From positions 1,184,910 to 1,248,909 of the forward strand of contig OZ020491.1 of assembly GCA_963971405.1 (NCBI GenBank): DNA of 64,000 nt, given 5' to 3'. The notes below the pieces were generated by a model. It was not told the origin of the DNA. It made no database searches and saw only the letters and a list, made by a program, of their open reading frames with translations. Shown piece by piece: positions 48,078 to 59,460 of this stretch. The position numbers and the translations under genes are program-made. The stretch is from Psococerastis gibbosa. Lineage: Eukaryota > Arthropoda > Insecta > Psocodea > Psocidae. Each line of letters begins with the position of its first letter. The first letter of the stretch is position 1.

Positions 48078-48455
48078 TAAGGCGGCTATTCCACTTGTCA
48101 ATATTCCGTCATTTGTTCATCAATAATTGATAAGATTTTTGTTTTACTCTATGTCATTGTCCATTTTAACTTCCGTATGTTAAAATTGATCAATGATCAT
48201 AGAGAAAAATCACGCATTGCAAACAATAACAAACTAAAAATTAAACAATGGCGATTATAAATAATTTAAATTAATTTCTTGAGAACGAACGAATTATTTC
48301 GTAATTTAAATCACAAAATTTCTTGTAGATTATAAAATTAAAAAAAAATTCAATTATTGAAGACAAGTGGAATGAGGTGTAAAAATATAAATGCAACATT
48401 TACAGTATGAAATTATCAAAATTGAAGAAAAACTGACAAGTGGAATAGCCACCTC
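48078..48455. mobile_element. Foldback MITE, copy 4 (intron of the zinc-finger gene)
   Basis: Left TAAGGCGGCTATTCCACTTG and right CAAGTGGAATAGCCACCT. The inner arms (TGATCAATTTTAACATACGG-type around 48180) are unlike those of copy 1. Confidence 0.7.
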
Positions 48456-48756
48456 ACACTTCTATTTATTTTTAATTTTGTTCCATTTGGATGTTATTTG
48501 ACAGTATGCATGTATATTTCACCAAACGACAAACCATTCGCAATAATTATCTGAACGAATTCTGAAGAAGCCAAGAAAAGAAACAGTGGCGTCTTCCTAA
48601 TAGGCAGAAATAAAAAAAGCAATGATCCACAGTAAATAAATAAAAGGTATCTGATCATGGTTTGTATCTGAAACCGATCATAATAATTATTTATTTACTG
48701 TTGATCGTTGCGTTATTACTTCTGTACTTCTGTTCCACAAAGTCACCCAGGAAACT

Positions 48757-48850
48757 CTCACAAGGAGGCTCTTTCCTAGTTGAGTGTAAGACAGGGCTTT
48801 ATAGCACTAACTCCGCTAGGTTGGCTTGGTAACTAATCAAAAAATCATTA
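48757..48850 (+). mobile_element. SINE family 1 tail fragment, plus orientation
   Basis: CCTAGTTGAGTGTAAGACAG and CTAACTCCGCTAGGTTGGC match the complement of the other copies. The head is missing. Confidence 0.62.
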
Positions 48851-49075
48851 TTTATATTTTAGACTCAAACCAGATATGACTGTCTAGTAGCTCAACTTGA
48901 GGGGCATAGCGATACCTTGCACAATTCTTTACAGAGACACTTATAAGTGTGGTGGACACGGCCCTTAATGGCACATTACTGGGACGCGTGAACCCGACTT
49001 GTCATTTTACATTTCATTTAGATTTCCGACACATGGTCGGGGCCTTCCCAAAAAGTTTTTAAGTACTTCACCTAC

Positions 49076-49123
49076 CACTGTCATAGCCTCCATTTGAATC
49101 ATCTTCACTGCAGGCGCCCTCAT
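49076..49123 (-). CDS. Acidic linker exon of the zinc-finger gene
   Basis: 48-nt exon with TTTCAG acceptor and GTAGGT donor. In the phase that joins the zinc-finger exon it reads DEGACSEDDSNGGYDSG. It requires one base carried from an upstream donor. Confidence 0.55.
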
Positions 49124-49227
49124 CTGAAACCGAAATTTACCCCTTTTAATTTTGATTAAAAATTTCAATAAACAGTTAATGTATTTTTTAATGTATGTTT
49201 AAATGAATGACTTTACGTTATAGCTTA

Positions 49228-49660
49228 TAAGGCGCCCATTCCACATACGTACAACGTCACTGAAAATTATGAAATTGAAGGACATTTCAATTTCTCATTG
49301 ATGGGGGCCATTCCATATGTTTTTTCAAAAATTGACAATTTTCAATTGAAGCGTATGCGCCAAATTTTTGAAATTTGTTTGCATTTGTTTCTTGAAATTG
49401 TATTTGTTTTCTTCGTCGCCTTATTATTTAATCTTTTTTATAATTTTTATACAGAAATGCTTTCTTTTTAGAGACATCAATTAAAATAGTTGTACTTGTC
49501 ATATTCCATGACGCCATTTTTTAATTTTAGATTGTTTGTGATTTTACTCTATGATCAATTGATCATTGATCAATTTTAACAATGGCATAGAGTAAAATTG
49601 AAATGTCCTTCAATTTCATAATTTTCATTGACGATGTACGTATGTGGAATGGGCGCCTAA
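49228..49660. mobile_element. Foldback MITE, copy 5
   Basis: Left AAGGCGCCCATTCCACATAC and right GTATGTGGAATGGGCGCCT. Inverted arms of about 70 bp run through ATTATGAAATTGAAGGACAT. A second, inner GGGGCCATTCCATATG suggests one such element inside another. Confidence 0.72.
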
Positions 49661-50354
49661 GGAATAGGTTTCAAAATATTTTGTACACAAATGACAAACC
49701 CATCTTTTCGAAAAAATTAAATTTTCGTTCTGTATGAAAATGGTCTAATGAGAAATTCATACAAATAATACAATCTTTCTCAAGTTGAAAGTTATTAACC
49801 CGAATTACTTTTTCTAATAATTACTACTATTGTAGATAGCACATCTAACAACAGTTGGGGATGTTTCTTGCAGAATGTGTCGCATGCGCAGCGTTCTGGT
49901 GGGAATGCTGATGTGTTTTGAACAGGCGTTTCCCGATAGTGCCCCAATAAAGAACAGGCTTGTTCGCAAAGCTTAACTACAATAAATGGACCGATGTCAA
50001 TAAGCTGCTCAAGGGATCTAATGTGATCTATGTCTGTTAATTAATTATAAATAATAATAATACTGCTATTGTGAGAAATAAAGCACTTTTTAGAGTAATA
50101 ATATTTTAGGTGAGAAAATTGAAATTAAATGCGCATTTTAATATATATTATTTTTTATATTTTGCATCTGGCGTCTTTGATAGGTACCTTTAGGAACTTA
50201 AGAATGTCATCTGAAAAAAAAAACTCCGTCGGCATTTATTTACAAAATTTGTTGAAATCTCTGCCTTTAAATTTTTGGGATTTATAATTTTTAAAACTTA
50301 ACCAAGGCATAAGATTAAAAGGTGTCAGGTTCAGGAACAACTACCAAATTCTAA

Positions 50355-50640
50355 TTAAAAAATAAAATGGCGTCTCACCCGTCTTACCCTCAGAACACCA
50401 TAACATATTATTATAAGAGACATTATAAAACCAGGACTAGTACCATATAGCAAGGCTTCGGGCCTGTTAATTGGGATAAGCGGCGTCCGGTCTGCCAGAA
50501 AGTCATTGTCTTCATGAGGAGTACATTGCATAAGTGAATCCTGCGTCGCATTTTCTCCAGCTTGGAGTGCTTGCAAGGTCGGCATCGGTAACCTCTTGTA
50601 CTGGTATTTCTTGAATAGCGGGGTTATGTACTTTCTAGAC
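50355..50640 (-). CDS. RRN3: RRN3 exon 6 (residues 494-588)
   Basis: Acceptor TATTCAG/GTCTAG. The first residues, RSRKYITPLFKKY, continue the family motif exactly. Possible internal donors lie at 50443 (phase 1), 50387 and 50378 (phase 0), so the 3' end is less certain than the 5' end. Confidence 0.75.
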
Positions 50641-52279
50641 CTGAATAAACGAACATTTCAATATAAACACTAAGAATCGAATTCATACAAAGAAGGAAAA
50701 CCTCTTACCTAACAAATATACAAAAATTGCTCAGGAAAATAAAGTTTGCTTGAGGAGTAAATGGTGTTTGTGCTAGTGCTAGTGAGTGCATGCACGTTGC
50801 AAGTGGTCTTGATTTTCAATGTTTTTTTAGCAGTAATATTGTGTTCAAAGTTGTGTATTTTGGTGATATTACAGCTTAAGATAAGCAAAACACGTATGTG
50901 AAAATAATAACTTTATAAACGCTTTAATTAATTAGATATCATAATAATCAATCAATTGAGATACCCCTTTTCTTGTCTTATGCACGATAATGAGTAGGCC
51001 TTCTTTAAGGTGTGATTATGAAGCAATGTAACAAATGCAATAATACAGTGACAGACTTTGTCCATTGTACAGATTGTTTAAAATACTTCCATTTTGAGTG
51101 TGCTGGAGTGCGAGAAGCTAACTACAGAAAAACGGTCAAGGCTCTTTGGAGGTGCAGTGATTGTAAATTGACAGACAGTCAATTGGAATGGGTGAATCTG
51201 TTGATTTAAAAAATATTTGTAAGAAATTAGAGAAACTGAATGATTTGGATAAAATATCAAACAATGTTAGTGATATGAAAAAGTCAATAAAATTCATGTC
51301 TGAGCATTACGACACATTATTAAGTGAATTAAGAAATTATAAAAAATTTGTTCAGAAAATGCTAGAGAAATTCAACAGCTCAAAAATGAAAATCAACATT
51401 TAAATCGTGAAGTAAAGAAAATTGAGTGAGACAAGTCGAAAATTGGAAACTATAGAGCATTGTACTTAAATTCTTCAATTGGCAAACTAATTGAGGTTGT
51501 TGTTCAAAAAAGAATAATGCATTATTTAGCAACAGTAAATTTTTTGTCACCCAATCAGTATGCATACCGCCCAAAATCAGGTACCGATAAAGCTATTTAC
51601 AATTACTTGACTCCTGTGATTTTGGGCCTTGATAAAGGCGAAAAAGTTGCTGCTTGCCACATTGATTTAAACAAGTGTTTCGATGTTATTAGTAGAGATC
51701 TACTGATAAAAAAAATTGCGGCTGCAGGCATAAGAGGCAAACCATTAATGTGGATTAAATCCTATTTATTTTTTCCAGTTTCGATTTCTGCACGAATTTT
51801 ACAATGTGTGAAATTATAGTCCCCAGTAAAGTTTATAAAATAATTACAGGAACAATTAAAAATACCCTATGGTATCGTGCATGAAGTAGTCCACGGCACT
51901 TGGGATAGATGAAATGGTTATAACTTATAACGGGGAGACGTTGTAAGGCCAGCACCACGCACAGCCAAGTGCGAGCAACTGGACCCTATATTAAAAGTTT
52001 TCGCCTACATTAGAAAACTCCCGATTGAACTGAGAGCGGCAAGAAATGCTACTAACTTCCCTAAATTGCGTAGAGATCTAGAGATCATCTCTTAGAGCAG
52101 GGGTTCTCTTTTTTGTCCGTGGACCACTAGATTATTTTTATGATTTTCCGTGGATTACCATGGCTGTGACAGAATAATCGTAAAACTATAGGACCAAGAT
52201 TGAGTAAGTAGGCTACGTGCTAATATTTGATTAAATGTTTGGGACTGGTATCGGTTGGATTTTATAGTTCAGTGCCATA

Positions 52280-52311
<32 letters not shown>

Positions 52312-55300
52312 AAGGTTATATTGCATACAAACAATTTAATGAATGTATCCTATTAACCTCTTCAATCGCCTCACTAAGTAACCTAATAGTTACTTGTGTC
52401 GAGTTACAACACGTCTGTCTCCAACTGTACATCAAATTTCCAACTCAGCTGCTTTATTTTCTTATTTTTTAGTTTGATCCGTGGTCCACCTGATATATGC
52501 CTGTCGACCACCGGTGGTCCATGGACCTCAGTTTGGGAACCGCTGTCTTAGAGAATGCTTTCTACACTGTCACTGAGGCACTAGCGCAATGACAATGACA
52601 GAACTACCTGATTTTGACGATTTTACTTTTACTTTCTTGTCAATTACTTAATTGTATAATTTAACAGAAATATTGATTTATTTATTTTTAGCAGTAAATA
52701 ACACAAAAACTAATAACCGACTGATTTTTGCGTGATCATGAGTGACCAATGTCCACGTTAACACAATACAGGTGTGTGAGGCGTGCACTACTCTCTAATC
52801 AAGACCCGGAACACATGGGCGATTCGGTCGCCATTGAGGAAATGGGTAATGGTGTTGTGCCTGCCAAAACCGCAGTCTACTGCATCAGAGTTTTGTAGCT
52901 TACTTGTGTCTGGTTAATCGTAGCTACAATCTGCAACGGTTTTGCCATGTTCTTCTCCCATGAAAAAGGTCACTGACGACCGAATTGTTCGTGTGTACCA
53001 CGGGCCTTCAATACGTACCTTTTCAGTAAATAAGGACGAAAGGGAAAAAATGCCTCGATAGTGGCCCTATTCACGTAAGACCGATCATTTCGCTCCATAA
53101 CTAAATGACATTGGACAAGCTGGTACTCATCAGCAACCATCGCGAACTTCTTTAACACCACTAAATCACAGGCGGCCAACGGGTTAAGCGAACAATGCAC
53201 AATCTTGGCTAAATTTAGACTTTGCATGAAAATAAATTCTGAAAAAATAAATAAACACTAAATGAACCGGTACGAGTGAAGCTGTATTTTGGATAACTAA
53301 TACAAAGTATTTTATAAGTGATTTTTTTTTTTTTGCAAATAAAATATTCAACAACATGCTTTCCTATTTATAAATTAGTATAATATATCCAATGTAAATC
53401 ATTTATTTACAGCTGCCACGATTTTTCCCATCTTAAAGCATTCGATGGATAAAAAATTTCATTATCCAGATTCGAGTGCATTAACATCATACTCGGGATA
53501 CTTGAGGAGACGATTGTGCGAATTATGAGCTAGTGTACTTTAATAGTGCAATATTTCCTTTATAAGGGAAAGAGAAATCGCCGCCCCTCGAAGCGGGGTC
53601 GGTGCTTTTATGAAATCTCCCTATACTGATTGGCCAGAGCCGAAAGGACCTGGGACCTCAAAAAGTGTAAGTCCGTTGAACTCTTGAAGCCGAAAATTTC
53701 GACCATCACAAAACTATCCTTATACTAACGCATAGATAAGATAGCAATTATTATCGGACGCATCATGACCACACCTTTTGCCTAAAACAATTACAATATA
53801 CTTACTTTTATAAGAGTTAACGAGGTCATCACTCCTGAAGGCAATTAGATAAAACATAGATTGACAAACGTTGTAGAACACGGGATGCACGTCAATCAGT
53901 CTGCCCCTAGTGACTCTATTGTCATTCTGAGTTATGTATTTATGGATCCAGTTCGACATCTTCTGTAGATATAACTTAAGAAACCTACAGAAATACATGA
54001 ATACGCATTAAATAAATGAAATAATAATAGAAAGCCCTTATACAAACAGCGCCGGACGAAGGGTAAAGCGACCGTTTTAGTCCCAAAGTTGAAGGGGGCG
54101 CCAAAACGGGCGAAAATAGGCTACCGACATAAAGAATACCACAATCACAAACATTTAAAAATAAAATTTTTATTGAAGAAACTTAATTAGTTTAACAAAA
54201 TAAGAACTTTTTAAGTTCCTTGGGGGGGGGGGGGGCGCCGAAATGACATCTCGCTTTACCCTGAAAACTCGCTCCGTCCACCCCTGTATACAAATAAGTG
54301 TAAAAACTCAAATTTAACAGAAATATTGGTAGTACAGCTTTTATCAATTTTATTTGTAGTACGTATTAGGTAGCAGACATCATTAATAAGTCTCTACCAT
54401 ATTATAACTTAATTTATAATAGATAAGCTAAGTATCTACATAATTGTCTCCTTAAAACGAAACAAACGTCAATGACTAAGTCAATTTTTCAAGTAAATTC
54501 GCCGGTGGAATGGCCGCCTTATAATATGGTATGTAATACAATCATTAAATTAACTTTGGTTGAAAGGCAACCAGCCTTATTATTTGTAGGTAACCAGCAC
54601 ACCTTAGGATAAGGGGGCCTAAAATATCTGTAGAAATGTTAAAAATACACAAATTATTATTATTATCTGAAAATAGAGAATCAAGAAAAAAACAATGGAC
54701 TTGACAGAATTTGAACCCACTATATCCGCCTGGCCAGCTTGTAGTTGTGGTTGTTCTTGTTTCTAACGCCTGGTTTCAGCATTTCGGCTTTAAGCAACCC
54801 TGTCAGTCTGACGGGGGGAGTGAGTCTGTTTGTTAACTTGAGGCACCCCACGGGCAGACTCTTTCACCTCGAGGGGAAGGGGAGTTGACTGACAGGGAGG
54901 ACCTCCTGATTATGGTGGATTCCGAACCACTTGGGGAACATGGTAAAGTGACACGATCAAATCGGAGGTGACCAGGACTCGACACGCACGTAGACTGACT
55001 GGTTTAGTCTCAGCGCGATATCATGTCCCACCATGTTGCCCTGTCAACGCTGTGCACACTACCAAGTTCGCCGCAGTTTGAAACATGTTCTGCTCTCATG
55101 GAATCAACATGATAAGGCCGTTGGCAGTTGCGGTTGTTATTTAGAGGCCACCTCTACAGAGGTAACATGATGCCCCGGCCGGCAATGTATAGATCGGGAG
55201 TTCGATTCCCACCATGTCTAGATTTTTCTTGAATCTCTAAGGACAGCTATCATTGAGAAACGGGTAATGGCTAGAAGAAGAAATAAACGGAACACGAAGA

Positions 55301-58300
55301 AGAGGAAGGCCAAGGAAGAGATACAGAAGTTCTTAGGGCCCTTTTATAGCAGGCGGGTAACCACAAAAAAAAAAACGTAGGATAAGCGTCTCCTTCCGTG
55401 TTTAAATTGGCCAGTGTTTCCTTCTTATAAGCCTAGTGAAGCTTATTTTAAAAAGAGACTACGTTCTATACAAATAAACAAACTCCAAATTTTTCTTATT
55501 TTTATTTTTTGCTTGACCCGCGCGGTTACCCGCCTGCTTTAAAAATATTAGGTGAGTCGGACGGGTACCAGGGGAAGTGTGAATAATTACAAGTGAGAGA
55601 CAGGAGGGAGTGGAGGAGGAGCACCGATCACACTAAAACAACTGACGCTGATTGCTGATTATGATGAAGAAAAATATTTCAAGCACATTACATAACATAG
55701 CATTATTGTATTGTATTATTATTATATTCTTTATGTTTTTATGTTTATTTCTGTCGTCCGTTTGCAAAAGGGGACAAGTGTCTTCATTTGAAATTTACAG
55801 GAGAGCCAAAATTTAGTTGTACACGTTTCGTAGGACTAAGAGTGAAATTGTCTCTTTTTGCTACTTCTGAATAGCATAATAAGCAAGTTTTTGTCCTTTT
55901 CTGCAAAACATAGCACTTGTCCCCTTATGGAACATTTATTCAGTCTTACTTGTCCCATTTTGCATCTGTGCTTGAAATTCAAAGCGTTGATATGAAGCTA
56001 TTAGACTACCTTTTGCAACTGTGCCTTCACACGTTGTTCTTGAGCATGTCATCTACCGGAAAACATTAGAAACTCTTTTTTTTTTTACCTTTTGCACATG
56101 GACGACAGATTTCTAGTTACAAACTCACCCGTTGGGCAGGAAATTCGCGCGAGTAAGGAAGCTGGCAAGATAGCAGACGACCTTTACCCGAATGAGCGTG
56201 GATTCTGTACTAGTCTCCACCTTGCGCCACAGAGCCTTGAGAAAAGAACTGGCAACGGGCCGATGTACGCTGCAGAGGTAAAACAGCAGGAACTGCACGT
56301 GGGAGCATTGGTAAGTCTTCAGTATGCAATCATTAAAAGCCTGCAACACAAAATACGTCTAGATTATGGTCTGGACAAAAATTGAGCGGTTCACAATGTA
56401 AAGGATACCAATCAAGGATGGGATGGCTGAATTAAAACAAATCCCCCAGTTCGTTTCAGGAAGCTGTTTCTTGCGCAACTTAAAAGTAACAAGAACGACA
56501 AAGTGCCTATTAAGACATTAAAGCGTATTTGACCGCACATAAGCACAAGAGTCACTTTACTTGTCTATTAAGGCATTAAAGCGTATTTGACCGCACGTAA
56601 GCACAAGAGTCACTTTACTTGTCGATGAATTATTTTGCCGAAATATCCGCGATAGTTGGGGAAAATCGACAACTGTATGCAATGATTGCTTGGCTGTTCG
56701 CCCCTATCATGCTGCAGGAGGTTAAGCGATAATACGCAAACGAGCACCTGAAACAAGTTCCACTTAGATATCCAGCTGAGAACTAAACACAGCCCCCGTT
56801 AGCTAAGCTGATCTCAGCTGCAGGAGGCTATATATGTTTAAAATCACCTGCATGAGATCGTTATAGACGACTTTGACATTCGCCACTGCTAACTCGCCCC
56901 CTCCCGGCCGACTGACTCCGTCAATATATTGAAACATTCGCAGCATAGCGCAGTCATAGGCGTCCACCGGGGAGCCTGCTTCCACTTGTTCCATCATTTC
57001 CTCCATAGTCGTGTGAACATCCATAGTGGTCATTCGGTCTATGACCATGACGAGAATATGTCGACGGTGCTCGGAAAGGTAGTTTGCGACATGCAGCGTG
57101 TTGTACAGGTACGACAGATGTTTGGCGGGCGAAACGAGGAAGTCTGGGAAATTTGAATCCAGTTTGCTTAATATTATTTCGTCAGTCCTGAAAAAAAAAA
57201 TTTATTGGTTAATTAGGTTAGTAATCGATAAAAAGACTATTTGATGTTCTATATAATAATACATGTAGTAATAAAGTAATACTTCATAAGTGTGATATTT
57301 TTGACAAATCCTTGTGGGAGTTTTCTTGGTGACTTCGAGGAACATCTTGGGGAGAAGTAATAAAGCACTGTAAATTAATTATATATTATGAGAACAACCC
57401 AGGGCAGACAAGACGGGATAAGATATGAATAAAGTGATTAGGTGTTCACTCATTTGAAGAAGATTTTATGAAGATACCCATACTCCATACCTAGACTGGG
57501 ATTACTTGAGACCTCTGCACACAGAACTAACAGGTAGCAGTGTAAACCGGTGTACGTGGTTGCCAGTTACTTTCAAGAGTTGTACAGGAACATGAGAGAG
57601 ACGGAAGGCATGACAGAATTTAGGATAAAACCAACGTCTTCTAAAAAAAATGCTTGTATGTGGAGGACACATGATGAGGGATTAGACAAACATTTCTGAT
57701 CTTTGATGTTGCGTATCGTTTGTCCTTTGGATGTAATTTAAGAGCATTTGTAGCTGTTATTTGTAGCCATGTTATGGGTTATGGTGGTACCTCCATGTTC
57801 TTAATATAGTGACCATAATCCCAAGGATGGCATCCAGAAACGGAGGCGCTACACGCAATGGCCAATGTGACGACTAACCATATTTTCCTTTTTAATTTAA
57901 AAATGAATCTAGTATGTAATGTATGTCACAATAATACTTACATGGGAACAGTCTTCTGAATGGATTTGAGTATCATATGGACATTCTGAAATTGCGGCGT
58001 GCCAGTCCAATTAGTCTGTTTATCGGTCCAATCCACGCCGTCGGTGACAGCAAATAGCTTAATTAATTGACCAATTACAAACTCGGCGAAATACGAATGC
58101 ATCATAATTAAATCTGTGATGAATTCGTTGTAAAGTCGCACGACGCGCTTGGACCGCTGATTCCATCCTAATATCACGAGAGCTTGCACAAAATGTCGTA
58201 ACTCATAGTTCAGCAATGGCAAACATTTCACCGAGTCTTGTAGTAGTTTTACTAATGCATCGTCGACGAATGTGCTGTCTCGAAGAACGCCGATAAGCTC

Positions 58301-58471
58301 TGTATAGCGCGCCTCATTTTCTCCACTCTTGTAGTCGCTGACGATTTTTGGGATGTCTTCGGGGAGCTCAACACGTACCCGATTAAGTTCCAAATTATCT
58401 TTTTGCTTTAATATTGATATGATCGTGGAGAGGTTGGAACTGTCTTCTCCCTGCTGTACGCTATCTGGCAT
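50355..58471 (-). CDS. RRN3: RRN3 / TIF-IA, RNA polymerase I initiation factor, 6 exons, ~588 aa
   Basis: RRN3 bridges RNA polymerase I and the promoter-bound selectivity factor to start rRNA transcription in the nucleolus. Exons are 57942-58471, 56848-57187, 56129-56340, 53806-53984, 53019-53238 and 50355-50640, all GT-AG with matching phases. Family-typical segments appear in the expected order: VDDALVKLL and RHFVQALVILGWN in exon 1; SYLYNTLHVANYL in exon 2; HVQFLLFYLCS (residues 304-314); SFLTRANFLP; VHPVFYNVCQSMFYLIAFR (393-411); SLNPL (437-441); YQLV.C..VMERNDR; and FFPFRPYLLKRSRKYI (484-499). The acidic EDNDFL near the C-terminus also fits. The human protein is about 650 aa, so this one is slightly short. 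The start is the first in-frame ATG with conserved downstream sequence. The last exon is read to TAA at 50355; an alternative donor at 50443 exists, so the last ~30 residues are uncertain. A minus-strand AATAAA lies at about 50235-50240. Confidence 0.92.
51018..51403 (+). pseudogene. LINE ORF1 remnant: PHD finger and coiled coil
   Basis: The Cys/His spacing (C-x2-C, C-x2-C, H-x2-C, C-x2-C) is that of a C4HC3 PHD finger. The frame stops at 51209, and the coiled coil continues in another frame from 51188, so at least one frameshift separates them. Presumed ancestral role: RNA/chromatin binding in the LINE particle. Confidence 0.72.
51440..51819 (+). pseudogene. LINE reverse transcriptase fragment
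   Basis: 119-codon open frame covering the fingers region of a non-LTR reverse transcriptase: N-terminal YRAL.LNSSIGKLIEVV, then LSPNQYAYRPKSGTDKAI, then the first catalytic-Asp region (CHIDLNKCFDVI). The palm motif with the YADD-type pair and everything after it are deleted. Confidence 0.8.
52098..52545. mobile_element. hAT-like element inside the LINE, perfect 8-bp duplication
   Basis: Ends CAGGGGTTCTC and GGGAACCGCTG, flanked by TCTTAGAG (52090-52097 and 52546-52553). Subterminal GTCCGTGGACCAC and GTGGTCCATGGACC. The interior holds a T run (52279-52305) and a family 2 short repeat. Confidence 0.86.
53019..53238 (-). CDS. RRN3: RRN3 exon 5 (residues 421-494)
   Basis: Acceptor TTTTTTCAG, donor AAAG/GTACGT. 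Encodes QSLNLAKIVHCSLNPL and FFPFRPYLLK. Reading past the donor meets a stop after 15 codons. Confidence 0.91.
53640..53745 (-). repeat. Fragment of family H end
   Basis: GGGACCTCAAAA.GTGTAAGTC and GAAAATTTCGACCATCACAA match the first ~100 bp of the Helentron-like family, minus orientation. It overlaps the start of RRN3 intron 4. Confidence 0.55.
53806..53984 (-). CDS. RRN3: RRN3 exon 4 (residues 361-421)
   Basis: Acceptor TCTGTAG/GTTTCT, donor AAAA/GTAAGT. Encodes MSNWIHKYI and the conserved VHPVFYNVCQSMFY core. Confidence 0.91.
54047..54286. mobile_element. hAT-like element with perfect 8-bp duplication
   Basis: Ends CAGCGCCGGACG and CGTCCACCCCTG, with inner GGGTAAAGCGA/TCGCTTTACCC. TATACAAA flanks both sides. 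Contains a G run. It sits in RRN3 intron 3. Confidence 0.82.
54367..54521. mobile_element. Foldback MITE, partial copy 6
   Basis: Right end GGTGGAATGGCCGCCTTA and the GTAGCAGACATCATTAATAA and AACGAAACAAACGTCAATGA segments shared with copy 1. The left arm is missing. Confidence 0.62.
54765..55115 (+). repeat. Interspersed repeat (family 3), longest copy
   Basis: Contains CGGGGGGAGTGAGTCTGTTTG, CACCTCGAGGGGAAGGGGAG and GGATTCCGAACCACTTGGGG; matches 22821-23118 and 18541-18755. It is flanked on both sides by tRNA-like SINE pieces (54700-54745 and 55150-55220). Confidence 0.62.
55220..56128. other. RRN3 intron 3, otherwise unassigned
   Basis: No recognisable element. Short runs of ATT/TAT repeat at about 55705-55735. 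Confidence 0.4.
56129..56340 (-). CDS. RRN3: RRN3 exon 3 (residues 291-361)
   Basis: Acceptor TTGCAG/GCTTTT, donor GG/GTGAGT. Holds the most conserved block, CSHVQFLLFYLCS, through FLKALWRKVE and YLASFLTRANFLP. Confidence 0.92.
56506..56630 (+). repeat. Tandem duplication of a ~62-bp unit in RRN3 intron 2
   Basis: CATTAAAGCGTATTTGACCG and AAGCACAAGAGTCACTTTAC occur twice, with two or three substitutions between the units. Confidence 0.8.
56848..57187 (-). CDS. RRN3: RRN3 exon 2 (residues 177-290)
   Basis: The acceptor is a poly-T tract with CAG. It encodes SKLDSNFPDFLVSPAKHLSY and the Met-rich VMVIDRMTTMDVHTTMEEMM segment, and ends DLMQ/GTGATT in phase 0. Confidence 0.88.
57942..58471 (-). 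CDS. RRN3: RRN3 exon 1 (residues 1-177)
   Basis: Starts MPDSVQQGEDSS. It contains the N-terminal HEAT-like helices of the family and ends CCCAT/GTAAGT in phase 2. Confidence 0.9.
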
Positions 58472-59460
58472 TTTCAACTGAAATTAAGAATTTAACTGTT
58501 ACAATTACGACCAGCATCTAAACTATGGAGGTCCAATCAGCCAGCTTCCAAGCTTAGACACGCTTACCCTAGACATTGCAACTGGTGTTAGCTCGACTTA
58601 TCCAAGCATGGGAACGAGTTCACCCTATCTTCTTCTTTAATTGCCTCGTCTATCGAAGATTGGCGATCATCATCTCTCCATGATATTCTTATGTGCATAT
58701 CCACATTTCAAATACACGGATTTTGTTCGTTATAGCTTGTATCAAAGTGCATCCCTCCATACCACTTAGAACGATTGGGAACAAATATAACTTGACGATT
58801 CTCGATGTGTTCAATGCGGCTGCGAATTTTCTCAGTCACCTTCCACTGACTGTTTACTAAGTATCCGAGGTACAGGTATTGTTTACATTATACTAAGGTG
58901 TTGTGTTCAAATTAGACCAATATTAAGATTCTATATCTTTGCCCTCTTACTCACAGCCATCACAGGGGTGGCATGGGTCTTTCGTGGCTCGGTATTCATT
59001 GAACAGCAACTGGCCATCCAGAGGATTTTATAAACTCGCTAAGACTCCCCTGCATTCTATCGTTCTCAGGCATTCTGTGTTATCGTTGGTGTATGCCACT
59101 GTGACCGCTGCCTGTGAGTCAACAAGGAATGCGACAGGTTTTAGGTATCACGTTTATTTCATCGCTTAACGTTGGGACGTTGTTTGGAGGGTTGTCCTTA
59201 CACAGCAGCGGCGTTTGTTCTTCTAGACATCAGTTTCAAGCTTGTTTCTAGAAGACATCTCGAGAATGTTTATGATTTTAGATATCAAATGAGATCTTAT
59301 ATATATACGATGATTCCTGAGGCGACTTGCTGTTTACGAGTCAATGTATGTAAAAGCATACCCAGGGATTTGGTATGAATCGTATGCTTCTGCAGTTCTG
59401 CACCCGATGCAGCTCGAGCTTCTTCGACACTGAAGCATATGTTGGCGTCAAATCGAAAGA
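58472..59460. other. Upstream region of RRN3
   Basis: Should contain the RRN3 5' UTR and promoter, but no clear core element is visible. A LINE scrap at 58630-58680 (CTCGTCTATCGAAGATTGGC) is the complement of the LINE tail seen at 25600. Confidence 0.4.

Larger units (their letters stand above)
51012..52690 (+). mobile_element. Internally deleted LINE with PHD-finger ORF1
   Basis: A plus-strand element on the strand opposite RRN3, in its intron 5. The 5' part encodes a PHD-like finger (CNKCNNTV...CTDCLKYFHFEC...WRCSDC) and a coiled coil (51018-51400), as in ORF1 of some CR1/Jockey-type LINEs. This joins directly to a reverse-transcriptase fragment (about 51440-51800: LNSSIGKLIE, NQYAYRPKSGTDKAI and HIDLNKCFDVI). 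After another gap comes the family's 3' end (LPIELRAARN, ...KAF.TVTEALAQ). The 3' end is split by a hAT-like insertion at 52098-52545. Frames are broken, so it is dead. Confidence 0.8.

Noticed and set aside
56092-56385. 97-codon plus-strand frame
   Set aside because: It is the antisense shadow of RRN3 exon 3, whose minus-strand translation is clearly conserved.
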